Shown here: positions 1 to 9,684 of the stretch, one piece after another | How the letters are laid out: every line of letters begins with the position of its first letter | How positions within the stretch are numbered: the first letter of the stretch is position 1 | NCBI GenBank assembly: GCA_944333055.1 | Contig: CALVKT010000012.1 | Span: forward strand, 1-52,058 | Direction: 5' to 3' | DNA: 52,058 nt | From: an uncultured Clostridia bacterium | GTDB lineage: Bacteria > Bacillota > Clostridia > Christensenellales > Aristaeellaceae | Notes under the pieces: generated by a model | Seen by the model: the letters and a program-made list of their open reading frames with translations, nothing else | The model's database searches: none | What the model was told of the DNA's origin: nothing | Translations under genes and position numbers: made by a program

Positions 1-1
1 C

Positions 2-1123
2 CCTTCTATCCGCCTGTGCGGACACTGTCAGATGGAATACCTGGCCGGGCAGGGACAGGCGGCGTATCGCGCCGTGCAGGAGATGCGGCTCAAAAACGAC
101 GATCTGAACTGGGCGGACGTCGTGCTGCTGGGGCGGCTGGATAGCTGGTATGAACGAAAGCTCACGGAAGCGCTGCACAAAGCCGGCAAGTATCTGATCT
201 ATATCATCGATGATGATTTGCTTTGCGTTCCGCCTGAAATCAGCAGCGCCGCATATTTCAACCAATCGGAAATCCAGAAAAACATTCGAATGATGATGGC
301 GATGAGCAACGCCATTGTGTCGCCATCGCCTCTTCTCCTCAAAAAATATGCGACGGATGGAAAGAGGGCTATTCAAATCGAAGAGCCGGCCATCGATCCC
401 GTTCCGTATCGGGCGCACGATTCAAAAGCGCCTGTCAAGATCGGCTTTGCGGGTTCCGTCGACAGGACGGGGGATCTGGAGAACATTCTCAAGGATGCGT
501 TGATTGCGGTCAAGCGGCAATATGGGGAGCGCGTGCAGTTCGAGTTTTTCGGCGCGATCCCGTCCTTTGCCAAAGAGTTGGATGCCAAGTGCATTCCCTA
601 TTGTGATTCGTATGATGAATACCGCCGCACGCTGAACGAATTGCAGTGGGATATCGGCCTTGCGCCGATGCTGGATACGCCGTTCCACGCGTGCAAGCAC
701 TACAATAAATTTGTGGAATACGGTGCGGCGGGCATCGTGGGCGTCTTCTCTGACGTGCAGCCGTACGTGCGGCTGCAAGCGCTCTGTTCGCAGGCGATCC
801 TGTGCGAGAACACGTCGGACGCCTGGTATGCGGCCATTTCGTCGCTGATCGAAGCCCCGGAGAAGCGGGAGGCACAGCGGCGCATGGTCAGCGATCTGGC
901 GAGCGATGCCATGAGCGTGCGCGCCGGTGCGATGGATGTCGCGCGGCGGTTGGCGGAGATCGACATGCCGAGCAACAAGGACTGTACATGGCGGGGCAAT
1001 TTGAGCCTGCTCAAGGTGGGTGGCGCGTTTATGCGCGTGAAAGGTGCTGTCCAGCGGCACGGATGGCGGCTGCCCATGGTGGTTTTGAAAAAGATGAAAC
1101 TGATTCTTTCGCGAGAGGACTAA
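2..1123 (+). CDS. glycosyltransferase, 5' end outside the window
   Basis: Probably transfers a sugar in surface polysaccharide synthesis. The frame is open from base 2, so the ATG at 32 need not be the real start and the N-terminus is probably missing. Residues counted from that ATG: a Rossmann-like N-terminal half with the stretch IIDDDLL near 60, then a C-terminal half with KIGFAGSVDRTGD near 137 and the typical donor-site pattern HYNKFVEYGAAGIVGV near 225, as seen in GT1/GT4-type GT-B enzymes. It lies 48 bp upstream of the dTDP-rhamnose genes on the same strand, so a role in rhamnose-containing glycan assembly is likely. The exact family and acceptor are not determined. Confidence 0.75.
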   Translation, partial: PSIRLCGHCQMEYLAGQGQAAYRAVQEMRLKNDDLNWADVVLLGRLDSWYERKLTEALHKAGKYLIYIIDDDLLCVPPEISSAAYFNQSEIQKNIRMMMAMSNAIVSPSPLLLKKYATDGKRAIQIEEPAIDPVPYRAHDSKAPVKIGFAGSVDRTGDLENILKDALIAVKRQYGERVQFEFFGAIPSFAKELDAKCIPYCDSYDEYRRTLNELQWDIGLAPMLDTPFHACKHYNKFVEYGAAGIVGVFSDVQPYVRLQALCSQAILCENTSDAWYAAISSLIEAPEKREAQRRMVSDLASDAMSVRAGAMDVARRLAEIDMPSNKDCTWRGNLSLLKVGGAFMRVKGAVQRHGWRLPMVVLKKMKLILSRED

Positions 1124-1171
1124 TCCGGCATAAGACACAGCGGCCAAATTTACAACGAAAAGGAGCACATT

Positions 1172-2058
<887 letters not shown>

Positions 2059-2059
<1 letters not shown>

Positions 2060-2619
2060 TGAAACGCATTGAGACGGCGCTGCCCGGCGTGGCGATCATC
2101 GAGCCGCAGGTGTTCGGCGATCATCGCGGCTATTTCATGGAGACGTATTCCACGCGCGCATTTGCGGACGTGGGCATCACGGCCGCGTTTGTGCAGGACA
2201 ACCAGTCCTATACGGCGCAGAAGGGCACGCTGCGCGGCATCCACTTCCAGAACGCACCGATGGCGCAGGCCAAGCTGGTGCGCGTCACGCGCGGCGCGGT
2301 GATGGACGTGGCGGTCGACCTGCGCAGGGGCAGCCCGACCTACCGGCAGTGGGTCGGCGTGGAGCTGAGCGCGGAGAACAAGCGCATGCTCTTCATCCCG
2401 CGCGGCTTTGGCCACGGCTTTGTGACGCTGACGGACGACGTGGAATTCTGCTACAAGGTGGACAATCTCTACAGCCGGGAACACGACCGCGGCATCCGCT
2501 TTGACGATCCGGCGATCGGCGTGGCGTGGGGCGTTGCCCAGCCTGTGCTCAGCCAGAAGGATACCGCGTCCCCGCTGCTGGATGACAGCGACTGCAACTT
2601 CGTCTATGGCGACATTTAA
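2059..2619 (+). CDS. rfbC: dTDP-4-dehydrorhamnose 3,5-epimerase
   Basis: Epimerises dTDP-4-keto-6-deoxyglucose at C3 and C5, the third step of dTDP-L-rhamnose synthesis. The product has 186 aa, a full-length RmlC cupin. Visible family landmarks: VFGDHRGYFMETY near residue 16, QDNQSYTAQKGTLRGIHFQ (residues 46-64, with the catalytic His of the RGIHFQ motif), and PRGFGHGFVTL near 114. A longer frame is open upstream but lies inside rfbA; the ATG at 2059, overlapping the rfbA stop, is the natural start. rfbB follows after 11 bp. Confidence 0.97.
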
Positions 2620-2630
2620 GGAGGAAGCAT

Positions 2631-3650
2631 ATGACCATCATCGTCACCGGCGGCGCCGGATTCATCGGCAGCAATTTCATCTTCCACATGCTCGGCAAAT
2701 ATCCGGCATATCGCGTGATCTGTCTGGATAAGCTGACCTACGCGGGCAATCTCTCCACGCTCGCCTCCGTCATGGACAATCCGAACTTCCGCTTCGTGCG
2801 CGCGGATATCTGCGACCGCGAGGCGGTCGACCGCCTGTTTGAAGAGGAGCACCCGGACGTGCTCGTCAACTTTGCTGCGGAGAGCCACGTCGACCGCTCC
2901 ATTGAGGACCCCGGCGTGTTTCTGAGGACCAACATCCTGGGCACGCAGGTGCTCATGGATGCCTGCCGCAAGCACGGCATCAGGCGGTATCACCAGGTGT
3001 CCACCGACGAGGTCTACGGCGATCTGCCGCTGGATCGGCCCGATCTGTTCTTCACCGAGCAGACGCCCATCCACACGAGCAGCCCGTACAGCGCCTCGAA
3101 GGCGAGCGCCGACCTGCTCGTGCTGGCGTATCACCGCACGTACGGCCTGCCGGTGACGATCTCCCGCTGCTCCAACAACTACGGCCCGTATCACTTCCCG
3201 GAGAAGCTCATCCCGCTGATGATCGCCAACTGCCTCAACGACAAGCCCCTGCCCGTCTACGGCAAGGGCGAGAACGTGCGCGACTGGCTGTACGTGGAGG
3301 ACCACTGCAAGGCGATCGACCTGATCATCAGCAGCGGGCGCGTGGGCGAGGTGTACAACATCGGCGGCCACAACGAGATGCGCAACATCGACATCGTGAA
3401 GATGATCTGCAAGGCGCTGGGCAAGCCGGAGAGCCTGATCACCTACGTGACCGACCGCAAGGGGCACGACATGCGCTACGCCATCGACCCCACGAAGATC
3501 CACAGCGAGCTGGGCTGGCTGCCGGAGACGAAGTTTGAGGACGGCATCAAGAAGACGATCGCGTGGTATCTGGAGAACCGCGGCTGGTGGGAGGAGATCA
3601 TCAGCGGCGAATACCAGCACTACTATGAGAAGATGTATGGCAACCGTTGA
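2631..3650 (+). CDS. rfbB: dTDP-glucose 4,6-dehydratase
   Basis: NAD-dependent dehydratase that converts dTDP-glucose to dTDP-4-keto-6-deoxyglucose. It is a 339 aa extended short-chain dehydrogenase. The dinucleotide site GGAGFIGSNF lies at residues 7-16, NFAAESHVDRSI near 83-94, the STDEVYGD segment near 124, and the catalytic YSASK near 152-156. AAGGAGG stands at the normal distance before the ATG. Third gene of the rfbA-C-B-D operon; only 10 bases separate its stop from the rfbD start. Confidence 0.97.
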   Translation: MTIIVTGGAGFIGSNFIFHMLGKYPAYRVICLDKLTYAGNLSTLASVMDNPNFRFVRADICDREAVDRLFEEEHPDVLVNFAAESHVDRSIEDPGVFLRTNILGTQVLMDACRKHGIRRYHQVSTDEVYGDLPLDRPDLFFTEQTPIHTSSPYSASKASADLLVLAYHRTYGLPVTISRCSNNYGPYHFPEKLIPLMIANCLNDKPLPVYGKGENVRDWLYVEDHCKAIDLIISSGRVGEVYNIGGHNEMRNIDIVKMICKALGKPESLITYVTDRKGHDMRYAIDPTKIHSELGWLPETKFEDGIKKTIAWYLENRGWWEEIISGEYQHYYEKMYGNR

Positions 3651-3660
3651 GGAAACGACG

Positions 3661-4581
3661 ATGAAGATCTTTGTCACAGGCGTCTGCGGCCAGCTCGGCC
3701 ACGACGTGATGAACGAGCTGGCCGCGCGCGGGCATGCGGGCGTGGGCAGCGACCTTGCGCCCCAATACAGCGGTCTTGCGGACGGTACGGCGGTGTGCGC
3801 GATGCCGTATGAAGCGCTGGACATCACGAACGAGGCGGCGGTGCGTGAAACGCTCACGCGCGTGCAGCCGGACGCCGTGATCCACTGCGCGGCGTGGACG
3901 GCGGTGGACGCCGCCGAGGACGAAGCAAACATCGACAAGGTGCGCGCCGTCAACGCGACGGGCACGCGGTACATCGCGCAGGTTTGCCGGGAGCTGGGCT
4001 GCAAGATGATGTACATCAGCACGGATTACGTGTTTGACGGGCAGACCGAGACGCCGTGGCAGCCGGACTGCACGGACTTCGCGCCGCTGAGCGTCTACGG
4101 GCAGACCAAGCTTGAAGGCGAGATGGCCGTGCGCGAGCTGGTGGAGAAGCACTTCATCGTGCGCATCGCGTGGGTCTTTGGCCTCAATGGCAGCAACTTC
4201 ATCAAGACCATGCTGCGCCTTGGGCAAACGCACGACGCGCTGCGCGTGGTCTGCGACCAGATCGGCACGCCGACCTACACGCTCGACCTGGCGCGCCTGC
4301 TGGTGGACATGATCGAAACGGCGCGCTACGGCTGCTACCACGCCACCAACGAGGGCGGATACATCAGCTGGTACGACTTTGCCTGTGAGATCTTCCGTCA
4401 GGCGGGCATGAACGTGCAGGTGACGCCCGTGACCACGGCGCAGTACGGCGCGTCCAAGGCCAAACGGCCGCTCAACAGCCGCCTGGACAAGCGCAAGCTG
4501 GTGGAGGCGGGCTTCACCCCGCTGCCGGACTGGCGCGACGCGCTCAGCCGCTATCTGGCGGCGCAGCATGGACGGATGTGA
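3661..4581 (+). CDS. rfbD: dTDP-4-dehydrorhamnose reductase
   Basis: NADPH-dependent last step of dTDP-L-rhamnose synthesis. The product has 306 aa starting MKIFVTGVCGQLG. A glycine-rich nucleotide site lies at residues 7-13, YISTDYVFDG near 120-130 and the SDR catalytic YGQTK near 146-150. The open frame extends upstream into rfbB, but ATG 3661 fits the family N-terminus and has GGAA ten bases upstream. It ends the operon; a strong hairpin follows immediately. Confidence 0.96.
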   Translation: MKIFVTGVCGQLGHDVMNELAARGHAGVGSDLAPQYSGLADGTAVCAMPYEALDITNEAAVRETLTRVQPDAVIHCAAWTAVDAAEDEANIDKVRAVNATGTRYIAQVCRELGCKMMYISTDYVFDGQTETPWQPDCTDFAPLSVYGQTKLEGEMAVRELVEKHFIVRIAWVFGLNGSNFIKTMLRLGQTHDALRVVCDQIGTPTYTLDLARLLVDMIETARYGCYHATNEGGYISWYDFACEIFRQAGMNVQVTPVTTAQYGASKAKRPLNSRLDKRKLVEAGFTPLPDWRDALSRYLAAQHGRM

Positions 4582-4591
4582 TTGACGCAAT

Positions 4592-4622
4592 ACGGCCCCG
4601 CGCGGACAGCGCGGGGCCGTTT
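4592..4622. terminator. bidirectional terminator between rfbD and the histidine kinase gene
   Basis: A perfect 12-bp stem (4592-4603 with 4609-4620) closes a 5-base loop between two convergent genes. On the plus strand it is followed by only two T, so it is strong in stem and weak in U tract. Confidence 0.75.
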
Positions 4623-4627
4623 GTGCG

Positions 4628-6019
4628 TCATGAAGCCTTTGCCGGGAACGTCGCCAGGATGCGCAGGCCGCCGCCGTCCGCAGATTCGGCGCAGAGGCTG
4701 CCGCCGCGCAGCGCAACGATGGAGCGCGCGATGGAAAGGCCCAGCCCCGTGCCGCCGGTCTCTCTGGATCGGGCCTTGTCCACGCGATAGAAGCGTTCAA
4801 AGATCCGCTCAAGGTCGTCCGGCGCGACGCCGCAGCCCTCGTCCGTCAGCGTGATGCGCACGCCCGCCTCAATCGCTTCCGCCTGCAGGTGGATGCCCTT
4901 TCCTTCGGGCGTGTACTTCGCGGCATTGTCCAACACGATGAGCAGGTATTCGCGCAGGAGCGTCGGATCGGCAGTCAGCGACAGGCCCTGGGCGGCCTTG
5001 ACGGTGTACACGTGCGCCGGATCGAGCGCGCGGCAGTCCTCGATGATCTCCGCGAAGAGGGCGGGCAGATCGACCGGCGTCGCGCGGAGCGGCAGCAGGT
5101 GTTCGTCCGCGCGCGCCAGAAAGAGCAGGTTCTCGATCAGGCGGTGCATGTAGGCCGTCTGCCGTTGGATGGCCGCGATGCAGGTGTCGCGGACGGCGGG
5201 TTCGTCCTTGCCCCAGCGCGCGAGCAGTTCCGCGTTGCCCTGCAATACGGAAAGCGGCGTGCGCAGCTCGTGCGAGGCGTCCTGCGTGAACTGCTGCTGG
5301 CGCGCAAAGGCGGACGCCACGCGTTCGAGCATGTCGTTGAGCGTCTGCGCCAGAAGACGCAGCTCATCGTCGGCCTGCGGCACGAGCAGGCGCGTGTGCA
5401 GCGCGTGCGCGTCGATCGTGCGCGCCTTGCGGATCATGCCGGAGAGGGGCGAGAGCAGGCGGACGGCGGCATAGCGCCCGACGGCCAGCGCCACGCAGGC
5501 CCCGGCGGCGTTGAGCGCGAGCAGCAGGCCGAAGAGCATTTGCAGATAATGATACTCGGCGTCGATGCTCTGGAGCACGACCAGCGCGGCGGGCGCGTCC
5601 GGTCCGAGCGCGAGCGCGCTGGCGTGCGCCAGCAGGTGCATGCCGCTGCGCTGCGCGTAGAGCACCGTTTTGCCGGTGCAGTCCGGGATTTCCGACGCGG
5701 ATATGCCGGCGATGCCGGACTGCGCGATGACGCTGCCGTCGTCCGCGAGCAGCAGCAGCGCCATGTCCCCGTTCGTGTTCATCTCCCAGAGCACCTCCGG
5801 CGCATCCGGCGCGTGCCCCTCCTCGATCTCCTCGTGGTACACCGCCGTCATGCGCCGGGCACTGACGGTGAGGCTTTCCTTCTGCCGGTCGATCAGCGCA
5901 TGCCAGGAGGCGGCATAGACGATGAGGGAGAACGCAAGCGTGGAGAGCGCAAACAGCAGCGCATACGTGCGCGTGAGCCGGTCGGAGAGCTTACTCTGCT
6001 TTCTGCGAGCGCATGACAT
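4628..6019 (-). CDS. membrane sensor histidine kinase
   Basis: Autophosphorylates in response to an unknown signal and passes the phosphate to the response regulator encoded just upstream. The 463 aa product has transmembrane segments at about 18-38 and 160-182 bracketing a roughly 120-residue extracytoplasmic sensor, a HAMP region (about 182-235), the H-box SHELRTPL with His250, an N-box with NAAKYTPEG, and the ATP-lid motifs ERFYRVDKARS and GTGLGLSI. I chose ATG 6019, which lies 28 bases inside the regulator gene; the frame is open further upstream only because it runs antisense-like through that gene. Overlap indicates coupled expression. The ligand is not predictable. Confidence 0.93.
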   Translation of the reverse strand: MSCARRKQSKLSDRLTRTYALLFALSTLAFSLIVYAASWHALIDRQKESLTVSARRMTAVYHEEIEEGHAPDAPEVLWEMNTNGDMALLLLADDGSVIAQSGIAGISASEIPDCTGKTVLYAQRSGMHLLAHASALALGPDAPAALVVLQSIDAEYHYLQMLFGLLLALNAAGACVALAVGRYAAVRLLSPLSGMIRKARTIDAHALHTRLLVPQADDELRLLAQTLNDMLERVASAFARQQQFTQDASHELRTPLSVLQGNAELLARWGKDEPAVRDTCIAAIQRQTAYMHRLIENLLFLARADEHLLPLRATPVDLPALFAEIIEDCRALDPAHVYTVKAAQGLSLTADPTLLREYLLIVLDNAAKYTPEGKGIHLQAEAIEAGVRITLTDEGCGVAPDDLERIFERFYRVDKARSRETGGTGLGLSIARSIVALRGGSLCAESADGGGLRILATFPAKAS

Positions 6020-6665
6020 AGCCAACCCCCCTGACGCTTTGGATGAGTCCGCCGTCTGCGCGTTCGCCGAGGCGGCTGCGCACGTACCCGATGTACACGT
6101 CCACCACGTTGCTGCTGCCCGCATACGTGTAGCCCCAGACGGCGTTGAGCAGCTGCTCGCGGGAGAGCACGATGTCCTGATTCAGCATCAGATACGCCAG
6201 CAGGTCGAACTGCGTCTTCGTCAGCTGCACCGAGCGGCCGCGATATGTGACCGCGCGCGTTTGGCGATCCAGCGTGAGCGCACCGTTGACGAGCACGTCG
6301 CCTTTGGGCTGCGCCGTGCGCGTGAGCGCGCGGATGCGCGCGAGCAGCTCTTCAATGTGAAACGGCTTGGTCACGTAGTCGTTGGCGCCCATGTCCAGCC
6401 CCGTCACCTTGTCCATGACGGCGTCCCTGGCGGTGAGCAGGATGACGGGCGTCTTCCGATGCTGACGGAGGCGGCGAAGCACCTCCAGCCCGTTGATCTG
6501 CGGGAGCATGATGTCCAGCACGATGAGGTCGCAGGGGGTTTCCAGCGCCATGTGCAGCCCGCTGCGACCGTCGCGCGCACACAGAACGTCGTAGCCCTCG
6601 TGGCGCAGTTCGAGCTCAAGCAGCCCGGCAATCTCCGCGTCGTCCTCGATCAGCAGAATCTTCAT
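5991..6665 (-). CDS. OmpR-family response regulator
   Basis: DNA-binding partner of the adjacent histidine kinase. The 224 aa product has a receiver domain (acidic pair ED at 8-9, phospho-acceptor Asp51, Lys100 in YVTKPF) and a C-terminal winged helix with the typical TKTQFDLLAYL and VRGVGYVM patterns. The start at 6665 has GAGGTG six bases upstream; an upstream in-frame Met gives a longer ORF without a Shine-Dalgarno. Two ATGAGAAT repeats about 80 bp upstream look like its own binding site. Confidence 0.94.
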   Translation of the reverse strand: MKILLIEDDAEIAGLLELELRHEGYDVLCARDGRSGLHMALETPCDLIVLDIMLPQINGLEVLRRLRQHRKTPVILLTARDAVMDKVTGLDMGANDYVTKPFHIEELLARIRALTRTAQPKGDVLVNGALTLDRQTRAVTYRGRSVQLTKTQFDLLAYLMLNQDIVLSREQLLNAVWGYTYAGSSNVVDVYIGYVRSRLGERADGGLIQSVRGVGYVMRSQKAE

Positions 6666-6692
6666 CTTGAGCACCTCGATTTCATTCATACG

Positions 6693-6698
6693 TTGATT
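6693..6698 (-). promoter_or_regulatory. -10 element of the two-component operon
   Basis: TATAAT on the minus strand, 28 bases upstream of the regulator ATG. No good -35 is visible at 17 bp, which fits a promoter that needs an activator. Confidence 0.5.
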
Positions 6699-6736
6699 AT
6701 ACCGCACGATGCGCGCCATGGCCACCGCGCGGTGCG

Positions 6737-6755
6737 ATTCTCATGAAATTCTCAT
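6737..6755. promoter_or_regulatory. candidate OmpR-type operator (direct repeat)
   Basis: The octamer ATTCTCAT occurs twice (6737-6744 and 6748-6755) with an 11-bp period, the usual arrangement for tandem OmpR-family binding on one face of DNA. It lies between the two-component operon and the divergent secreted-protein gene, so it could serve both. Binding is inferred. Confidence 0.45.
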
Positions 6756-6815
6756 CCTGATCCGATTGCCCTCTCATGCGGGCCGCATACACTGGGGACG
6801 AAAGGACGGGATAAT

Positions 6816-7469
6816 ATGAGAAAGAGACGAAATGCGGCGCGCATATGCGCCATGGCGCTGACCGCGATGGCGCTGCTCTTTCCGACGGGCGCGCAGGCGT
6901 GCGAATCGCGGTATGGCATAACCATCGACGTCGCCGAGGAGAAGACCGGCGCGGCCTGTGAGATGGCGACGGTGCGCATCCGCGACGAGGGCGGCACGAG
7001 CTATGCGCGAATTGAGATCCGGCTGGCGGGCGGCGCATGGCTGGAAGTGGCCGGGGAGCATGCGCAGGACGTGGAGCTGTGTGTGCCGGTGACGCGCAAC
7101 GGACTCTTCGTGGTGCGCGTCACCGATCCGGACGGCGACTATCACTGTGCGCGCAGGATCGTCCGCTGCTTTGACCACAGCGCGCCCCGCGTGACGGCGC
7201 GTATCGACGAGGATACCCTGCACATCGAGGCGCACGATGTCCGTGGTGAGATCGCGGGCATCTGCGTGGGCGAGAGGCTCTTCGTGCCTGCCGGCGACAC
7301 GCTCGACGTGCCGCTTGACGCGCTGCCTTCGACCGTGCGGACGCTGGCCGTGCGCGCGTACGATGACACGGGCAACGTCTCCGATGCCGCATATGTGGAA
7401 AATCCGCGCTATGCGCAGGGCATCGCCGTATCGTTCACGCGTTCTGCACGTGAATGCGCTGCGCCATGA
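6816..7469 (+). CDS. secreted protein of unknown function
   Basis: A 217 aa protein with a clear signal peptide (basic start MRKRR, hydrophobic core, likely cleavage after AQA near residue 28). The rest is rich in short alternating hydrophobic stretches such as YARIEIRLAGGAWLEV and GLFVVRVTDPDGDY, suggesting beta-sandwich domains of bacterial Ig type; I do not recognise a specific family. AAAGGA precedes the ATG. It is divergent from the two-component genes and may be a target of them. Its last 35 bases overlap the 3' end of the convergent hydrolase gene. Confidence 0.7.
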   Translation: MRKRRNAARICAMALTAMALLFPTGAQACESRYGITIDVAEEKTGAACEMATVRIRDEGGTSYARIEIRLAGGAWLEVAGEHAQDVELCVPVTRNGLFVVRVTDPDGDYHCARRIVRCFDHSAPRVTARIDEDTLHIEAHDVRGEIAGICVGERLFVPAGDTLDVPLDALPSTVRTLAVRAYDDTGNVSDAAYVENPRYAQGIAVSFTRSARECAAP

Positions 7470-8409
7470 TGAGCGGATAGGCGGCGGGCGCATCGCCGTC
7501 AAGGTCTTCGCGGCGCATGTCCACCGCGGTGATCTGGCTGTTTTCGTACGTCGTGTAGTAGTAGATCCCCCTGTCCGTGTTGCAGCAGGAGGCGTAGAGC
7601 GTGATGGCCGGTTTGCCGCCGCTCATCACGCTGCCGCGCGGGTGGTGCACGGTGGACAGGATGTGGAAAAACTGGCCGACGTTTTGAAGTTCGTCCGCGC
7701 CGCACAGGCTGTGCGCCTTCATGAAGGCCGCGCGCACGAAGCGGGCGGGCGAGGACAGATCACCCGGCAGGCCGACGCCACCGATGCCGTGGCTGGTGGC
7801 GGGCAGGTCGAGCGCGGGCGCAAAGCGGTTTTCGGGCGTATTGGGCGAGAGCGCGCGGTATTGGCAGAGGTTGTCCATGTGAAAGGGAAACGGCGGGTTG
7901 TTGGTCAGCACGCCGACGGGGTTGTCGTACACGCGCAGGCCGTCCGCCATCGGTTCCACAACGAGGGACGCGTGCCGGTCGCTGATGAGCCAGTGCAGCG
8001 GAGCGAGCGGCATCTCGGCGCTGAAGGGGATGGCGGCCAGACGCATGCGCGAGAGCAGCGCGCGCGCCTCACTGACGGACGCGCACTGGCCGAGCACCCA
8101 GGGGATGAACTCAAACGGGGAGACGGCGTCACCGTCCGGCGTTTCGGGCGGATAGTGCGCGTTTCCGGGGAAGTTGAGGCCGGCCATGGACAGGCCGGCC
8201 TCGTTGGTCGCGTCGTAATAGAGCGGGTAACCGTCTGCGACGGTGGCCACGCCGATGAGCGCCGGATGCGCACGCAGGGCCGGCGCGCGCCGGAAGGCGA
8301 AGGGGAAGCGGCGCGGCGTGACGACGACGGATTCGCCGAGCGCGTATTCCAGATCGAGGTTGCGGCCGAAGTAGTGGTCGTGGGCGAGCAAGCTGATGGC
8401 GGTACACAT
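7435..8409 (-). CDS. choloylglycine hydrolase / penicillin V acylase family enzyme
   Basis: Ntn-type hydrolase of linear amides; family members cleave conjugated bile salts, penicillin V or N-acyl homoserine lactones. The 324 aa protein starts MCTAIS, so removal of Met exposes the nucleophilic Cys2. The family residues Arg and Asp follow in FGRNLDLEY (about residues 14-22), and later YYDATNEAGLSMAGLNFPG and LTNNPPFPFHM match the substrate-pocket and Asn regions. Start chosen at 8409 because Cys must be residue 2; the frame is open upstream. GGGAGG lies nine bases before the ATG inside a hairpin. Whether it acts on bile salts cannot be told from sequence alone. Confidence 0.9.
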   Translation of the reverse strand: MCTAISLLAHDHYFGRNLDLEYALGESVVVTPRRFPFAFRRAPALRAHPALIGVATVADGYPLYYDATNEAGLSMAGLNFPGNAHYPPETPDGDAVSPFEFIPWVLGQCASVSEARALLSRMRLAAIPFSAEMPLAPLHWLISDRHASLVVEPMADGLRVYDNPVGVLTNNPPFPFHMDNLCQYRALSPNTPENRFAPALDLPATSHGIGGVGLPGDLSSPARFVRAAFMKAHSLCGADELQNVGQFFHILSTVHHPRGSVMSGGKPAITLYASCCNTDRGIYYYTTYENSQITAVDMRREDLDGDAPAAYPLIMAQRIHVQNA

Positions 8410-8410
8410 A

Positions 8411-8463
8411 CAAAAAAACCTCCCGACTCTGCGCTGCACGTAGTGTGGCGCGAGCCGGGCGGT
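8411..8463 (-). promoter_or_regulatory. hairpin with T7 tract covering the hydrolase ribosome binding site
   Basis: On the minus strand an imperfect GC-rich stem (8448-8463 with 8419-8434) is followed by seven T (8412-8418) and then almost directly by the ATG at 8409. The 3' arm contains GGGAGG, the only visible Shine-Dalgarno. It could act as an attenuator or as a sequestering hairpin, or it may be a read-through terminator from the upstream unit. Confidence 0.4.
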
Positions 8464-8491
8464 TTTATGTGGTGTTATCTTTAAGCAGCCG

Positions 8492-8618
8492 CGAAGCGAG
8501 GAGGGGTCAAGGGATGAATCCCTTGCGGGGTTTGGGGTAGAGCCCCAAGCGGGTTTGGGCGGCAGCCCAACATCTCTCCAAACGCGAAGCGAGGAAGGGT
8601 CAAGGGATGTTTCCGCCC
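8492..8618. repeat. GCGAAGCGAGGA repeat pair
   Basis: GCGAAGCGAGGA(A/G)GGGTCAAGG occurs at about 8496 and again at about 8583, separated by a GC-rich stretch with TTGGGGTAGAGCCCCAAG hairpin character. The core resembles the better-conserved intergenic repeats at 16321 and 31453. No gene is seen between 8410 and 8707. Confidence 0.5.
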
Positions 8619-8707
8619 ATCGTCGCGCCTTTTGACCGCTCTCTGCGATTCTCGGTACTCCGCCTGCCTGCTTGAGCCACTGGCGGCGGCAGCCCGACGT
8701 GCCCCGC

Positions 8708-9679
8708 TCACAGCCCGTCCGTCTCGATGCTGTCCTGCATTTCGGCTGTGCCGTCCGAGGCGAGGAACGTGTAGGCCAGACAGGTTTCCGGCAGCGGATC
8801 GGGCAGCGTGTCGCCGGGGAAGCAGCACACGAGGTAGCGCGCCTGCCCGTCCCAGGTGAAGCGCTCGGAGAAGAGCGAGATGCCGCAGATGACCGGCTCG
8901 CCCAGCTGCTGCTCGGCATAGGTCATGGCCATCTGGCGGATGGCGGCCTCGTCCATGTCGCCCTCCTGCGGCGCGCGCAGCCTGCCGCCCTCGTAGCGGC
9001 GGGAGAACTCGGCCTGTGCCTCCAGCGGCCACATGAAGCGATGCTGGCCGTAGCGCGCGTACCAGTCAAGCACTTCCTCGGACGTCTCGTCGATCTGCGC
9101 GGGTACGGTGGCCGCCTCCGGCGAGGAATGGGAGAGGACGGCGCCGTCCGGCGCGGAGACGACCACGCGGAACGCGCAGCCATTGTCATAGACGCTCTCC
9201 ATCGTCACGACATAGGCGGCGGGCGCGCCCGATTCGTCGGTCATCGCCTCGCATGAGACGGTGTATTCGTCGAATGTGAAGATCGTCGTGTCGCACTGGG
9301 CCTCAAAGCACGCGCGCGCGACCGCGATGGCGTCGTGCTCGCTGAGCACGGCTGTGGGCGCGGCCGAAGGCGCGGCGTGCAGCACCGGGTCTTCGCCGCC
9401 CGGCGCCTGCGTCTTCGCGGCGGTCTGCGCGCCCGTTGCGGCGATGATGGCGATGTCGGCGGTCTGCGCGCGCAGCACGACGAGCGAGAGGGGCACGATC
9501 ACCAGCACGGCGGCCGCCGCCGTGGCCAGCAGATCCAGGCGCACCCTGCGCGCCTTCCGGCTGCGCGGCGCTTCCTGTTCGCGCACGGCGCGCAGCACGC
9601 GCTGCATGTCGTGGGCGTCAAAGTGCACGGAGCTGAGGCTCTCGTCGATGGCGCGCTTGATGGGGTGTTGTCTTTTCAT
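8708..9679 (-). CDS. membrane protein, probable anti-sigma factor of the adjacent ECF sigma
   Basis: A 323 aa protein with a charged cytoplasmic N-terminus (MKRQHPIKRAIDES, then RAVREQEAPRSRKARRVRLD), one transmembrane helix at about 50-72, and a roughly 250-residue extracytoplasmic part. This layout and its position 5 bp behind an ECF sigma gene fit an anti-sigma factor or a sigma-operon effector of the ECF-YckD type. No zinc HxxxCxxC anti-sigma motif is visible. AAGGAGC precedes the start. The sensed signal is unknown. Confidence 0.65.
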   Translation of the reverse strand: MKRQHPIKRAIDESLSSVHFDAHDMQRVLRAVREQEAPRSRKARRVRLDLLATAAAAVLVIVPLSLVVLRAQTADIAIIAATGAQTAAKTQAPGGEDPVLHAAPSAAPTAVLSEHDAIAVARACFEAQCDTTIFTFDEYTVSCEAMTDESGAPAAYVVTMESVYDNGCAFRVVVSAPDGAVLSHSSPEAATVPAQIDETSEEVLDWYARYGQHRFMWPLEAQAEFSRRYEGGRLRAPQEGDMDEAAIRQMAMTYAEQQLGEPVICGISLFSERFTWDGQARYLVCCFPGDTLPDPLPETCLAYTFLASDGTAEMQDSIETDGL

Positions 9680-9684
9680 CGAGA

